DNA of 64,000 bases from CAVQWT01 sp963810815. GTDB lineage: Bacteria; Pseudomonadota; Gammaproteobacteria; Burkholderiales; Casimicrobiaceae. Below are positions 36,801 to 45,977 of this stretch, piece by piece. The stretch lies in assembly GCA_963810815.1 (NCBI GenBank), contig CAWEPB010000007.1, forward strand, positions 496,001-560,000, in the 5' to 3' direction. The notes below the pieces were generated by a model. It searched no databases, had not been told where the DNA came from, and saw only the letters and a list, made by a program, of their open reading frames with translations. Each line of letters begins with the position of its first letter. Position 1 is the stretch's first letter. The translations under genes were made by a program, and so were the position numbers.

Positions 36801-38279
36801 TTTGCGCGCGCCGGTGAACGACATACGCTCGACGAGGTACTGGGCGTCGCCGGCTTCGGCGCGGGGTACCGGCATCTGGTCGAGCGCTGGCTGCGGGATC
36901 TGGTGCAACGTGGCCTGCTGCGCTGGTCGAGTACGGGCTTCGTCAGCGACTCGCCGCTTCCGGATCCGCAGTTGGACGTACTCTGGCAGGATGTCGAGCG
37001 CTCCATCGGTGACGATCCACCCCTGCTGCGCTATCTGCGTCGATGTGGCGAACTCGTCGGCGCGGTGCTCACCGGGCGGGTCAGTCCGCTCGAGACACTT
37101 TTTCCGGGAGGCTCCTTCGAACTTGCGGAGGACCTCTACCGGTGTTCGGCCATCATGCGCTACATCAACGCCATTGCGGCCGCCGGGATCGAAGTCCTGA
37201 GCGCGGCTGTGCCACCGGGCAGGATGCTGCGCGTCCTGGAGGTGGGGGCGGGCACGGGGGGCACGACGGCCTCCCTGCTGGCGCGCCTTCCGGCGGAGCG
37301 CACGCACTACGTGTTCACCGACGTTTCTCAGGTCTTCCTCGATCGTGCGAAGGAAGCGTTCGCCGACCGGACTTTCGTGGACTACCGGATCTTCGACCTC
37401 GAGCGCGATCCTTTGAGCCAGGGTTATGCGGCGGGTGGTTTCGACGTGATCGTGGCGGCCAATGCCGTGCACGCGACGCGCGACCTGCGGGTAGCATTGA
37501 AGCACCTGCATTCCTTGCTTGCGCCCGGCGGCACGCTGCTGCTCGTCGAGTCGACGCAGCACCATGCGTGGTTCGACATGACGACCGGGTTGATCGAGGG
37601 CTGGCAGCGTTTTGCCGACGGACTGCGCGACGACAACCCACTGCTGACGCCGTCGCAGTGGTGCGCGGCGCTCGGCGAAGCGGGGTTCGAGTCCGCGGCC
37701 GCCTGGCCGACCGCCGGATCGGTGGCTGCGGCGTTTGGACAGCATGTGATCACGGGACGGGTCCACGGACATGCGGTGGCGGCAGCGTTCAGGGAGCCGG
37801 GACCGGGCCAGCAGCCGGACGGACACGCAGCCGCTCCGGTCGCGGGCGGTGCTGACGAAAACCCGGTTCGCGCGCGTATCGCGGCGGCGTTGCCGTCCGA
37901 GCGTATCGAGATTCTGCGCGACTTCGTGCGCGATCGGGTCAAGAAGGTGTTGCGGCTCGCGGCCGACCAGATCCCTGGACGCAGCGAGCGCCTCATGGAC
38001 CTGGGCTTCGACTCGCTGATGGCCGTGCAACTGCGCGGACAGCTCTCCAAGGGACTGGGACTTGATCGGCCGCTGCCGGCGACACTGATCTTCGATCATC
38101 CGACGATCGACGCCATCGCGGAGTACCTGCTCGGTCGCATCGATCCGCAGCCAGCGGAAGCGCCGGCTCCGGCCGCCACGTCCGCCGATGCGAGCCGCGA
38201 AGCCCGAGCGGCGGAAGTCGCCGGAATGAGCGACGCCGAGATCGAAGCCCTGCTGAAGCAACGGCTGGAGTCGCCGTGA
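33887..38279 (+). CDS. Type I PKS module 4: KS-AT-cMT-ACP, interrupted by one frameshift
   Basis: About 1463 residues if repaired. ATG 33887 overlaps the previous stop. The N terminus NSALTPIKRALIEIRGLRAK is a coiled-coil docking helix. An extra G at 34127 (CTCGTAC for expected CTCTAC in the EQLYDPDPDAPGKM motif) breaks the KS early. KS: DTACSSSL (Cys206 after repair), ETHGTGT (Thr for the usual Ala), KTNIGHLEAAAG. AT: GHSLGEYAAACVAG (35840) and SKGFHSPLVD. A C-methyltransferase follows at 36690-37760, with the SAM motif VLEVGAGTGGTTASLL and FDVIVAANAVHATRDL. There is no KR, DH or ER before the ACP (GFDSLMAVQLR, 38000). The unit should keep its beta-ketone and gain an alpha-methyl from SAM. 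Tail: MSDAEIEALLKQRL. Confidence 0.93.
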
Positions 38280-41200
38280 ACGACGTGACGAAGCCGAACG
38301 AGCCCGAATTCACGCCGCTGAAGCGCGCGTTTCTCGCACTCGAGGAAGCGCAGGCGCGGCTGGCTCGCGCCGAAGCGGCCATGCGCGAGCCGATCGCGAT
38401 CATCGGTATGGGCTGTCGCGTTCCGGGCGCGGACGATCCGGCATCGCTCTGGCGCCTGCTGAGCGCCGGCATCGACGCCGTGACGTCGCCGCCAGCCGGG
38501 CGGTTTGCCGACGATGGGACGCGTGAAGCGCTGCGCGACGCCGGCTACCTTAGCCGTGTCGACGGTTTCGACCCGGGGTTCTTCGGCATATCCAAGCGCG
38601 AGGCCGACGGCATGGACCCGCAGCAGCGATTGCTGCTCGAAGTGAGCTGGGATGCGCTCGAGAGCGCCGGCCAGGCGCCGGACCGGCTGGAGCACAGCCG
38701 GACCGGGGTCTACGTCGGACTTGGTAGCAGCGATTACAACATCCTGGAGCTCACCACGGGCGATCCGACCGTCGTGAATCCGCACTATGCCTCGGGCGTC
38801 GCACACAGCGTCGCGTCCGGACGCATCTCGTATGTGCTCGGCCTGCAAGGGCCGAGCATCTCGATCGACACCGCTTGCTCGTCCTCGCTGGTCGCGGTTC
38901 ACATGGCCTGCCAGGCGCTGCGAACGGGCGACTGCCGCATGGCGCTCGCTGGCGGCGTGAACCTGATGCTTTCGACGGAGCCCTTCGTCGCATTCGCTGA
39001 GTCCCGGATGCTGGCACCCGATGGGCGCTGCAAGACTTTCGACGCGGCTGCCGATGGCTTCGCGCGCGGCGAGGGCTGTGGCGTCGTGGTGCTCAAGCGC
39101 CTCACTGACGCCCAGGCCGATGGGGACACCGTCCTGGCGGTGATTAGCGGCAGCGCCGTCAACCAGGATGGGCCCAGCAGCGGACTGACTGCGCCGAACG
39201 GTCCCGCGCAGGAAGCCGTGATCCGCGACGCCCTTCGGAACGCGGCGCTGTTGCCCCGCGACATCGGCTACATCGAGGCGCACGGCACGGGCACGCAGCT
39301 CGGCGACCCGCTCGAGGTGCAGGCGCTGGGCGAGGTCTTCGGTCGTGATCGTGACCCAGCCAACCCCCTGCTGCTCGGAGCGGTAAAGACCAACATCGGT
39401 CATCTCGAGGCGGCGGCCGGTGTGGCGAGTCTCATCAAGGTCGTATTGGCGTTGCAGCATCAGGCCATCCCCGCGCACCTGCATTTTCGAGAACCCAGCC
39501 CGCACATCGCCTGGTCGCAGCTGCCAATCCGGGTGCCGACGGCGCTCACGCCCTGGACACCGATCGCGGGCCGGCGCATCGCCGGCATCAGTTCTTTCGG
39601 CTTCAGCGGCACGAACGCTCACGTCATCGTCGAGCAGGCGCCAACGGAGGCGGACCGACCGCTGGTGGCGCAGCGTGCGGCAGAGCTGTTCACGCTCTCG
39701 GCACGCTCCGAGGCAGCACTGCGCTCCCTCGCGGCCCGTACGCACGACGCGCTTGGAGACGGCCGGGAAGTTGCGATCGCCGACCTCTGCTTCACGGCGA
39801 GTGCCGGTCGCGCGCATCTAGCGGAACGTGCGACCATCGTCGCTTCAGGTGTGCCGGCGCTGCGTACGGCGCTTGGGGCGCTCGGCCGGGGTGAATTGCC
39901 GACAGGCATGCGCCGGGCGCGCGTCGGGCGTCGCGATCCGCCGCGCGTCGCGTTCCTGTTCACGGGACAGGGCTCGCAGTACGCAGGCATGGCCCGCGAC
40001 CTTTACGCGCAGGCGCCGGTATTCCGCGCCGCCCTCGATCGCTGCGCTGCAGTGCTCGACCGCCACATGCCATGTCCGCTCCTCGAAGTGATGCATCAGC
40101 AGGATCGCCCGGCGCGCTTGGTGGATCAGACCGCCTACACCCAGCCGGCCTTGTTTGCCCTGGAATTCGCGCTTTCCGAACTCTGGGAGTCCTGGGGCGT
40201 GCAGCCATCCATTGTGCTTGGGCACTCGGTTGGCGAATACGTGGCGGCTTGCGTCGCCGGCGTCATGGAGCTCGAGCCCGCCCTTGAGCTGATCGCGGCG
40301 CGCGGCCGGCTGATGCAGTCGCTGCCAGCGGGTGGCGGAATGACGGCCATTTTTGCGGATACGGGTGAGGTCGCCGCCGCCGTGCAGCCGTATGCCGCAA
40401 GCGTGGCGATCGCCGCCGTCAACGCGCCGGGCCAGACGGTCATTTCCGGCAGGGCCGAGGACGTCGAGTCGATCGGTGCGAAGTTCGTGGCGCGAGGCAT
40501 CCGCATCCAGCCGCTGACTGTGTCGCATGCGTTCCATTCGCCCCTCGTCGACCCGATCCTCGACGAATTCGAGCGCCTTGCAGCCAACGTCCGATTCGGC
40601 GCGCCCGGCATCCGCCTGATTTCGAACCGCAGCGGCCGAGTCGCCACGGCCGCGGAGTTGGCCGAGCCCTCCTACTGGCGCGATCACCTGCGGCAAGCCG
40701 TGCTGTTCGACGAGAGTCTGAAGACGCTCGGGGCGCTCAAGCCCGATCTGTGCATTGAGCTTGGGCCGCATCCGGCGCTCCTCGGCTTCGCGAAGATGTC
40801 GTTCGGCGAGACGGGACCGGTGCTGCTGCACACTTTGCGCAAGGATCGGCCCGACTGGACGCAGATGCTCGACGCGCTCGCGGGGGTGCATCTGGCCGGT
40901 GTGGAAATCGAGTGGCGCAAGGTCTTCGAAGGGCAGTCGCCGCGGATAGTGGCTCTGCCGAGTTACCCGTTTGAGCGGGAGCGCTGCTGGTTCAGCGCGC
41001 GGCGCCGTGGGACGGCGACCACGGGTGCCGCAAGTGGCCATCCGCTGCTCGGCAACCGTATCCGCAGCGCCGGCGCGGAACGCATCCACGAGTTCCGCTT
41101 AAGCGCCGCGACGCCAGGATTCCTCGCGCAGCATCGAGTCCAGGGCCAGATCGTGATGCCCGCGACCGGATTGCTTGAGAGCCTGCTGGCTGCGTCGCAG

Positions 41201-44200
41201 GAACTGCTGGGCCCGCGGACGACCTGCATCGAGAACGTCACACTGAAGGAAGCGTTGCTGGTCGAGGACGATCCGGACGTCGAGCGGATCGTCCAGGTCG
41301 TGTTGGCTCCAGCGGCCGAGGGCCGTCAACAGCTGAAAATAAGCAGTGCTCAAGCTCGGGAGATCGACGGTACGGGCTGGACCGAGCACGTGCTTGCCTC
41401 GGTGTCCGCCGAGCAGGATTCGGCCGGCCACTCGTGGTCGCTGTCCGACGCGCGGGCCCGCTGCACTGTCGAAGTGAGCCGCGACGCCTTCTATGCGAGG
41501 TTCGCGGCGAGGGGGCTCGACTTCGGACCGGCGTTCCAGTCGATCCGCCGGATCTGGCGTGGAGTGGACTGTGCGCTCGGCGAGGTCGGGCTCGCCGATG
41601 ATCTCGCAGTGGACACCGGCTCCTATCGTGTCCACCCGGTCCTGCTCGACGGCTGCGTGCAGGTGATTGCGGCTGCGGTCGCCGACGACGGTGACGATTC
41701 GCTGTACCTGCCCTTCTCGATTGGACGCTACGTCCTGCATCGCAGCCCGGGGACGCGCTGCTTTGGTCATGCGCGGTTGGACGCCGGGGCGACTGGTGCA
41801 ACCCGCCACGCGGATGTGGCCATGTTCGATCCCGACGGGAACCTGGTCGCCGAATTGACCGACATCCGGCTGAAGCGGGTGTCGGCCGATGCGCTCAGTC
41901 GTCTCGGCAATCGCTGGCTCGACGACGCGCTCTACGACGTGGGCTGGGTTGAAGCCGCCATATCTGGCGCGACGAGCACCACGCAGGTCCCGATCGAGGA
42001 TCTGCGCAGCGGCGCCCTGGCTGCGCTGGCCGGGTTGCGACGCGAGGCGGGACTCGATACCTACGACGCGTTCCTGCCGCAACTCGATTGCTTCTGTCTC
42101 GAGCTGGTCGTCCGCGCGATGCATCGGCTCGGGTGGACTCCCGCCGCAGGCGAGCGGATCGTCCCGGAGTCACTCGCAGCTCGATTGGGTGTCGCACCGC
42201 GGCACCACCGGCTGTTCAGCCGTCTTCTCGAGATACTCGCCGAGGGTGGGTACCTCGCCGCGGACCCGGCCGGCTGGGTCGTGGGACGGCCACTGGCGGC
42301 GCAAGCGCCGGCCCTTGATGGCGCCGCGCTGTTAGCCGCGTATCCGGCCGCAGCAGCGGAAATCGAGATGACCGATCGCGCCGGATCGCAGTTCGCGGAA
42401 GCGCTGCGTGGCGAGTGCGATCCGCTGCAGCTATTGTTTCCGGGGGGGTCGCTCGATACCGCCGAAAAGCTGTATCGCGACACTCCGCCCGCGCGCGTGT
42501 TCAACGGTCTGATGGCAGTCACTGCAGGCGCATTGGCCGTCAACCGGCCAGCAGGTCGGCCGCTGCGCATCCTCGAAATCGGTGCCGGTACGGGCGGGAC
42601 GACCGCGCACGTGCTGCCGCACCTGCTGTCGGGGGATGTCGAATATACGTTCACCGACATCGGTGCGATGTTCGTCGCGCGTGCGCGCGAGCGTTTCTCC
42701 GCCTATCCGTTCATGCGCTTCGCGACGCTCGATCTGGAGATCGCTCCCGGAGCGCAGGGATTCCAGAGCGAAAGCTATGACCTGATTCTGGCGTCCAACG
42801 TCATCCACGCCACCAGGGATCTGCGCCGCACTCTGGCGGGCGTGAAGCAGCTGCTCGCGCCGGGCGGTACGCTGGCCATGCTCGAGGTCACGGCACCGCA
42901 GCGCTGGTTCGATCTCACCGTCGGCCTGACGGAGGGCTGGTGGTGCTTCGAGGACGCCGACCTGCGACCGTCATATGCGACGCTGAGCCGGGGGCGCTGG
43001 ATATCGCTGCTGAACGAATGCGGATTCGCCGAGGCGGTCGCCGTCCCGGGCGACGGGCAAGAGTCGCCGACCCTCGATCTCAATACGATGCTTCTCGCGC
43101 GGATCGACGACGTGTCCGCGGCTGGCAGGCCGCGCGGTTGGATCGTCTTTGCCGAGGGCGCGGGAGCCGGAAGTACGCTGGTCGAACGCCTGCGCGCTGC
43201 GGGCGATCGCTGCGTCCTGGTCCGGCCGGCGTCGGTGTTCGGAGTCGCCGGCGACGAGGCAACGATCGATCCGGGACAGCCGGAGCACTATCGGCTGTTG
43301 CTGACGCGAATCGCGGCGTCAATGGGCACCATCCACGGAGTTGTCCACGCCTGGTCGACCAACCGTGTCCGTTCACTGGATGAGCCTGCCTCGGCGCTGG
43401 CTGACGCCGCGCTGACGGGGGCGGTCAGTGCGATGGACCTGGCGCGCGCGATCGTGTCAGCGGGTGTGCCGGCACGGCTCTGGCTTCTGACTCAGGGCGC
43501 CCAGGAGGTTGGCCCCGGCGATCGCGCACTCGATCCTGCCCAGGCTGTCATGTTCGGTCTCGCCCGGACGCTGTTCGTCGAGCATCCGGAACTGCGCTGT
43601 GTCTGCATCGACCTGGATCCTGATGCACCCGAGGGCGACTGCGAACAGCTGCTCACTGAACTCGCCGAGTCCGGCGCGGAGGGTCAGGTCGCATTCCGTC
43701 GCGGGCACCGGATGGTCGCACGGCTGCTGCGTGCAAGGCCAGCAGCCTCCCCGTCCTCGGTGGACGCGCCGGAACACGCGGCCTGGCGCATGAAGCCAGC
43801 GGTGGCGGGATCGCTCGACCGCTTCGAGCGCGTTGCGCTGGAGCGCCGGCGTCCGGGGCCAGGTGAGGTCGAGATTGAAGTGCATGCGACCGGCCTCAAC
43901 TTCAAGGACGTGCTGAACGTGCTCGGAATGTATCCGGGCGATCCCGGGCCGTTGGGCGGCGAGTGCGCCGGCGTGGTGACCGCCGTCGGTGCGGGCGTCG
44001 CGCACCTGCGCGCGGGCGACGAGGTGCTGGCCCTGGCCGCGGGGAGCTTCGCATCTCATGTGACGACGCGTGCCGAGTTCGTCCAACTGCGTCCGCCCGG
44101 TCAGAGCGCGGCCGAAGGCGCGTCCGTCCCGATCGCGTTCCTGACCGCGCAGTTCTGCCTCGCGCATCTCGCGGGCCTCAAGCGCGATGAACGCGTGCTG

Positions 44201-45976
44201 ATCCATGCGGCGGCCGGCGGGGTCGGCATGGCGGCCGTACGGCTCGCACTGAAGGCGGGCGCACAGGTTTTCGCGACTGCGGGCTCCGCCTGGAAGCGCG
44301 ACCTGCTCCGCTCCATGGGCGTCCAGCATGTCTTCGATTCGCGCAGTCCGACGTTCCTCGACGACGTGATGACCGCGACCAACGGTGTGGGCGTCGACGT
44401 GGTGCTGAATTCGCTGTCGGGTGAGATGATCGATGCGAGCTTCGGTGCGATCGCACGCGGTGGGCGCTTCGTCGAGATCGGCAAGCGCGGCATCAAGTCG
44501 CAGGACGCGGTCGCCGCTCTGGGGCGCGATCTGCGCTACTTTGTCGTCGATTGGGGCGACACGGCCTCGCGGGATCCCGCGCTGATCGGTCGCATGTTCG
44601 CCGAGCTCGCCGCACGCCTGCACTCGGGCGCGCTCGCGCCGTTGCCGAGGCATACATTCGCGATCGACGACGCGTCGCGGGCGTTCCGATTCATGGCGCA
44701 GGCACGCCACGCGGGCAAGATTGTCGTGACGCAGCAGAAGCGCACGAGCGTGACAGTCCAGAAGAACGGAACCTACCTCGTGACGGGGGGGCTCGCCGGC
44801 CTCGGTCCGGTGGTCGCGCTTTGGCTCGCGGAGCGCGGCGCTGGCCGCCTTGTGCTGGTGAGCCGGCGCGGTGCGACTTCCCAGACCGAACCGTTGTTGC
44901 AGCAACTGCGAGCCTCCGGCGCGGACGTGGTTGCCGAAACGCTGGACGTCAGCGACGAGGCCGGGCTGCGGATTGTGCTGGAGCGGCTGCGGAATTCGGG
45001 GCCACCATTGCGCGGAATCGTCCACAGCGCCGGCGTGCTCGACGACGCCTCGCTGGTGCAGCAGGACGCCGGTCGTTTCGCGCGGGTGTTTGCACCGAAG
45101 GTTCATGGCGCCGCGGTGCTCGATACGCTCACCCGCGGCGATCCACTCGACTGGGTCGTGTACTTTTCGTCGATCGCAGCAGTTCTGGGTTCGCCGGGAC
45201 AGAGCAACCACTCGTCCGCCAACGCATTCCTCGACCTGCTGGCGCGAGACCTGCGACATCGGGGGCTGCCCGTGTCGAGCATCAACTGGGGCCCATGGAC
45301 GGAAGTCGGAGCAGCCGTGGAACGGGGCGTGGCGGCGCGTGCAGCCGGGCAGGGCGTCTTCGCCATCTCGCCGGCACAGGGCTTGCAGGCCCTGGAGCGG
45401 GTAATCGTGGATCAGGCCGCGCAGGCGGTCGTCCTGCCCATGGACTGGGCCCGATTCCGCGCGCATACGAAGGACCGCGAGCTCGCTCCGTTCCTGTCGA
45501 CGGTTTCGCAGCCGGAGGCGCCGACGCGAGCAGCCGCGAGCGTCGCGGTGACGCGCGCGGGCGACCTGCGGCAGCAGCTGGCGGATGCGCCGGCGACGCG
45601 GCGTCGCCCGATCATCGCGGCATTCGTTCGCGAGCGAGCGCTGAAGGTGCTCGGGCTCGATGCATCGAAGGCGATCGATCCGCGCACGCCGCTTGGCGAT
45701 CTCGGGCTCGACTCGCTGCTCGCGGTGGAGTTGCGCAATGCGATCGGCACCGCTCTGGGCAGGTCGCTGCCGGCGACCTTGCTTTTCGACTATCCGACCA
45801 GCGATGCACTTACCGACCACCTGCTGGTCGAGCTGTGCGGAAATATGGAAGTGCCGCCCACCGATTCCACCGCAGAGACCGCACCGTCGAAGGCGAATCT
45901 GGTCGAATCCATCGAGGACCTCACGGACGAAGAAGTCGAGCGGCAACTCGCCGAGCGGGCCAGGCGGAACCATTGA
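38276..45976 (+). CDS. Type I PKS module 5: KS-AT-DH-cMT-ER-KR-ACP
   Basis: An intact 2566-residue protein, the largest in the window, with the domain set of highly reducing PKSs. GTG 38276 overlaps the previous stop. Coiled coil: TPLKRAFLALEEAQARLARA. KS: DTACSSSL (Cys201), EAHGTGT, KTNIGH. AT: GHSVGEYVAACVAG (Ser651) with HAFHS, a malonyl signature. DH: QHRVQGQIVMP (His953) and HPVLLDGCVQ. cMT: LEIGAGTGGTTAHVL (42573) and ASNVIHATRDL. ER: 43855-44710, with HAAAGGVGMAA. KR: GGLAGLGPVVA and HSAGVLDDASL; the usual catalytic Tyr is His2312 in GQSNHSSAN. ACP: GLDSLLAVELR (45709). Tail: LTDEEVERQLAERA. Predicted outcome: an alpha-methyl, fully reduced unit if the KR with His is active. The His form occurs in other bacterial PKSs, so the loss of Tyr is not proof of inactivity. 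Confidence 0.96.
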   Translation: MNDVTKPNEPEFTPLKRAFLALEEAQARLARAEAAMREPIAIIGMGCRVPGADDPASLWRLLSAGIDAVTSPPAGRFADDGTREALRDAGYLSRVDGFDPGFFGISKREADGMDPQQRLLLEVSWDALESAGQAPDRLEHSRTGVYVGLGSSDYNILELTTGDPTVVNPHYASGVAHSVASGRISYVLGLQGPSISIDTACSSSLVAVHMACQALRTGDCRMALAGGVNLMLSTEPFVAFAESRMLAPDGRCKTFDAAADGFARGEGCGVVVLKRLTDAQADGDTVLAVISGSAVNQDGPSSGLTAPNGPAQEAVIRDALRNAALLPRDIGYIEAHGTGTQLGDPLEVQALGEVFGRDRDPANPLLLGAVKTNIGHLEAAAGVASLIKVVLALQHQAIPAHLHFREPSPHIAWSQLPIRVPTALTPWTPIAGRRIAGISSFGFSGTNAHVIVEQAPTEADRPLVAQRAAELFTLSARSEAALRSLAARTHDALGDGREVAIADLCFTASAGRAHLAERATIVASGVPALRTALGALGRGELPTGMRRARVGRRDPPRVAFLFTGQGSQYAGMARDLYAQAPVFRAALDRCAAVLDRHMPCPLLEVMHQQDRPARLVDQTAYTQPALFALEFALSELWESWGVQPSIVLGHSVGEYVAACVAGVMELEPALELIAARGRLMQSLPAGGGMTAIFADTGEVAAAVQPYAASVAIAAVNAPGQTVISGRAEDVESIGAKFVARGIRIQPLTVSHAFHSPLVDPILDEFERLAANVRFGAPGIRLISNRSGRVATAAELAEPSYWRDHLRQAVLFDESLKTLGALKPDLCIELGPHPALLGFAKMSFGETGPVLLHTLRKDRPDWTQMLDALAGVHLAGVEIEWRKVFEGQSPRIVALPSYPFERERCWFSARRRGTATTGAASGHPLLGNRIRSAGAERIHEFRLSAATPGFLAQHRVQGQIVMPATGLLESLLAASQELLGPRTTCIENVTLKEALLVEDDPDVERIVQVVLAPAAEGRQQLKISSAQAREIDGTGWTEHVLASVSAEQDSAGHSWSLSDARARCTVEVSRDAFYARFAARGLDFGPAFQSIRRIWRGVDCALGEVGLADDLAVDTGSYRVHPVLLDGCVQVIAAAVADDGDDSLYLPFSIGRYVLHRSPGTRCFGHARLDAGATGATRHADVAMFDPDGNLVAELTDIRLKRVSADALSRLGNRWLDDALYDVGWVEAAISGATSTTQVPIEDLRSGALAALAGLRREAGLDTYDAFLPQLDCFCLELVVRAMHRLGWTPAAGERIVPESLAARLGVAPRHHRLFSRLLEILAEGGYLAADPAGWVVGRPLAAQAPALDGAALLAAYPAAAAEIEMTDRAGSQFAEALRGECDPLQLLFPGGSLDTAEKLYRDTPPARVFNGLMAVTAGALAVNRPAGRPLRILEIGAGTGGTTAHVLPHLLSGDVEYTFTDIGAMFVARARERFSAYPFMRFATLDLEIAPGAQGFQSESYDLILASNVIHATRDLRRTLAGVKQLLAPGGTLAMLEVTAPQRWFDLTVGLTEGWWCFEDADLRPSYATLSRGRWISLLNECGFAEAVAVPGDGQESPTLDLNTMLLARIDDVSAAGRPRGWIVFAEGAGAGSTLVERLRAAGDRCVLVRPASVFGVAGDEATIDPGQPEHYRLLLTRIAASMGTIHGVVHAWSTNRVRSLDEPASALADAALTGAVSAMDLARAIVSAGVPARLWLLTQGAQEVGPGDRALDPAQAVMFGLARTLFVEHPELRCVCIDLDPDAPEGDCEQLLTELAESGAEGQVAFRRGHRMVARLLRARPAASPSSVDAPEHAAWRMKPAVAGSLDRFERVALERRRPGPGEVEIEVHATGLNFKDVLNVLGMYPGDPGPLGGECAGVVTAVGAGVAHLRAGDEVLALAAGSFASHVTTRAEFVQLRPPGQSAAEGASVPIAFLTAQFCLAHLAGLKRDERVLIHAAAGGVGMAAVRLALKAGAQVFATAGSAWKRDLLRSMGVQHVFDSRSPTFLDDVMTATNGVGVDVVLNSLSGEMIDASFGAIARGGRFVEIGKRGIKSQDAVAALGRDLRYFVVDWGDTASRDPALIGRMFAELAARLHSGALAPLPRHTFAIDDASRAFRFMAQARHAGKIVVTQQKRTSVTVQKNGTYLVTGGLAGLGPVVALWLAERGAGRLVLVSRRGATSQTEPLLQQLRASGADVVAETLDVSDEAGLRIVLERLRNSGPPLRGIVHSAGVLDDASLVQQDAGRFARVFAPKVHGAAVLDTLTRGDPLDWVVYFSSIAAVLGSPGQSNHSSANAFLDLLARDLRHRGLPVSSINWGPWTEVGAAVERGVAARAAGQGVFAISPAQGLQALERVIVDQAAQAVVLPMDWARFRAHTKDRELAPFLSTVSQPEAPTRAAASVAVTRAGDLRQQLADAPATRRRPIIAAFVRERALKVLGLDASKAIDPRTPLGDLGLDSLLAVELRNAIGTALGRSLPATLLFDYPTSDALTDHLLVELCGNMEVPPTDSTAETAPSKANLVESIEDLTDEEVERQLAERARRNH

Positions 45977-45977
45977 C

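Noticed and set aside
36453..38261. A 602-codon minus-strand frame in PKS4
   Set aside because: Antisense to the cMT and ACP regions; no motif or start context.
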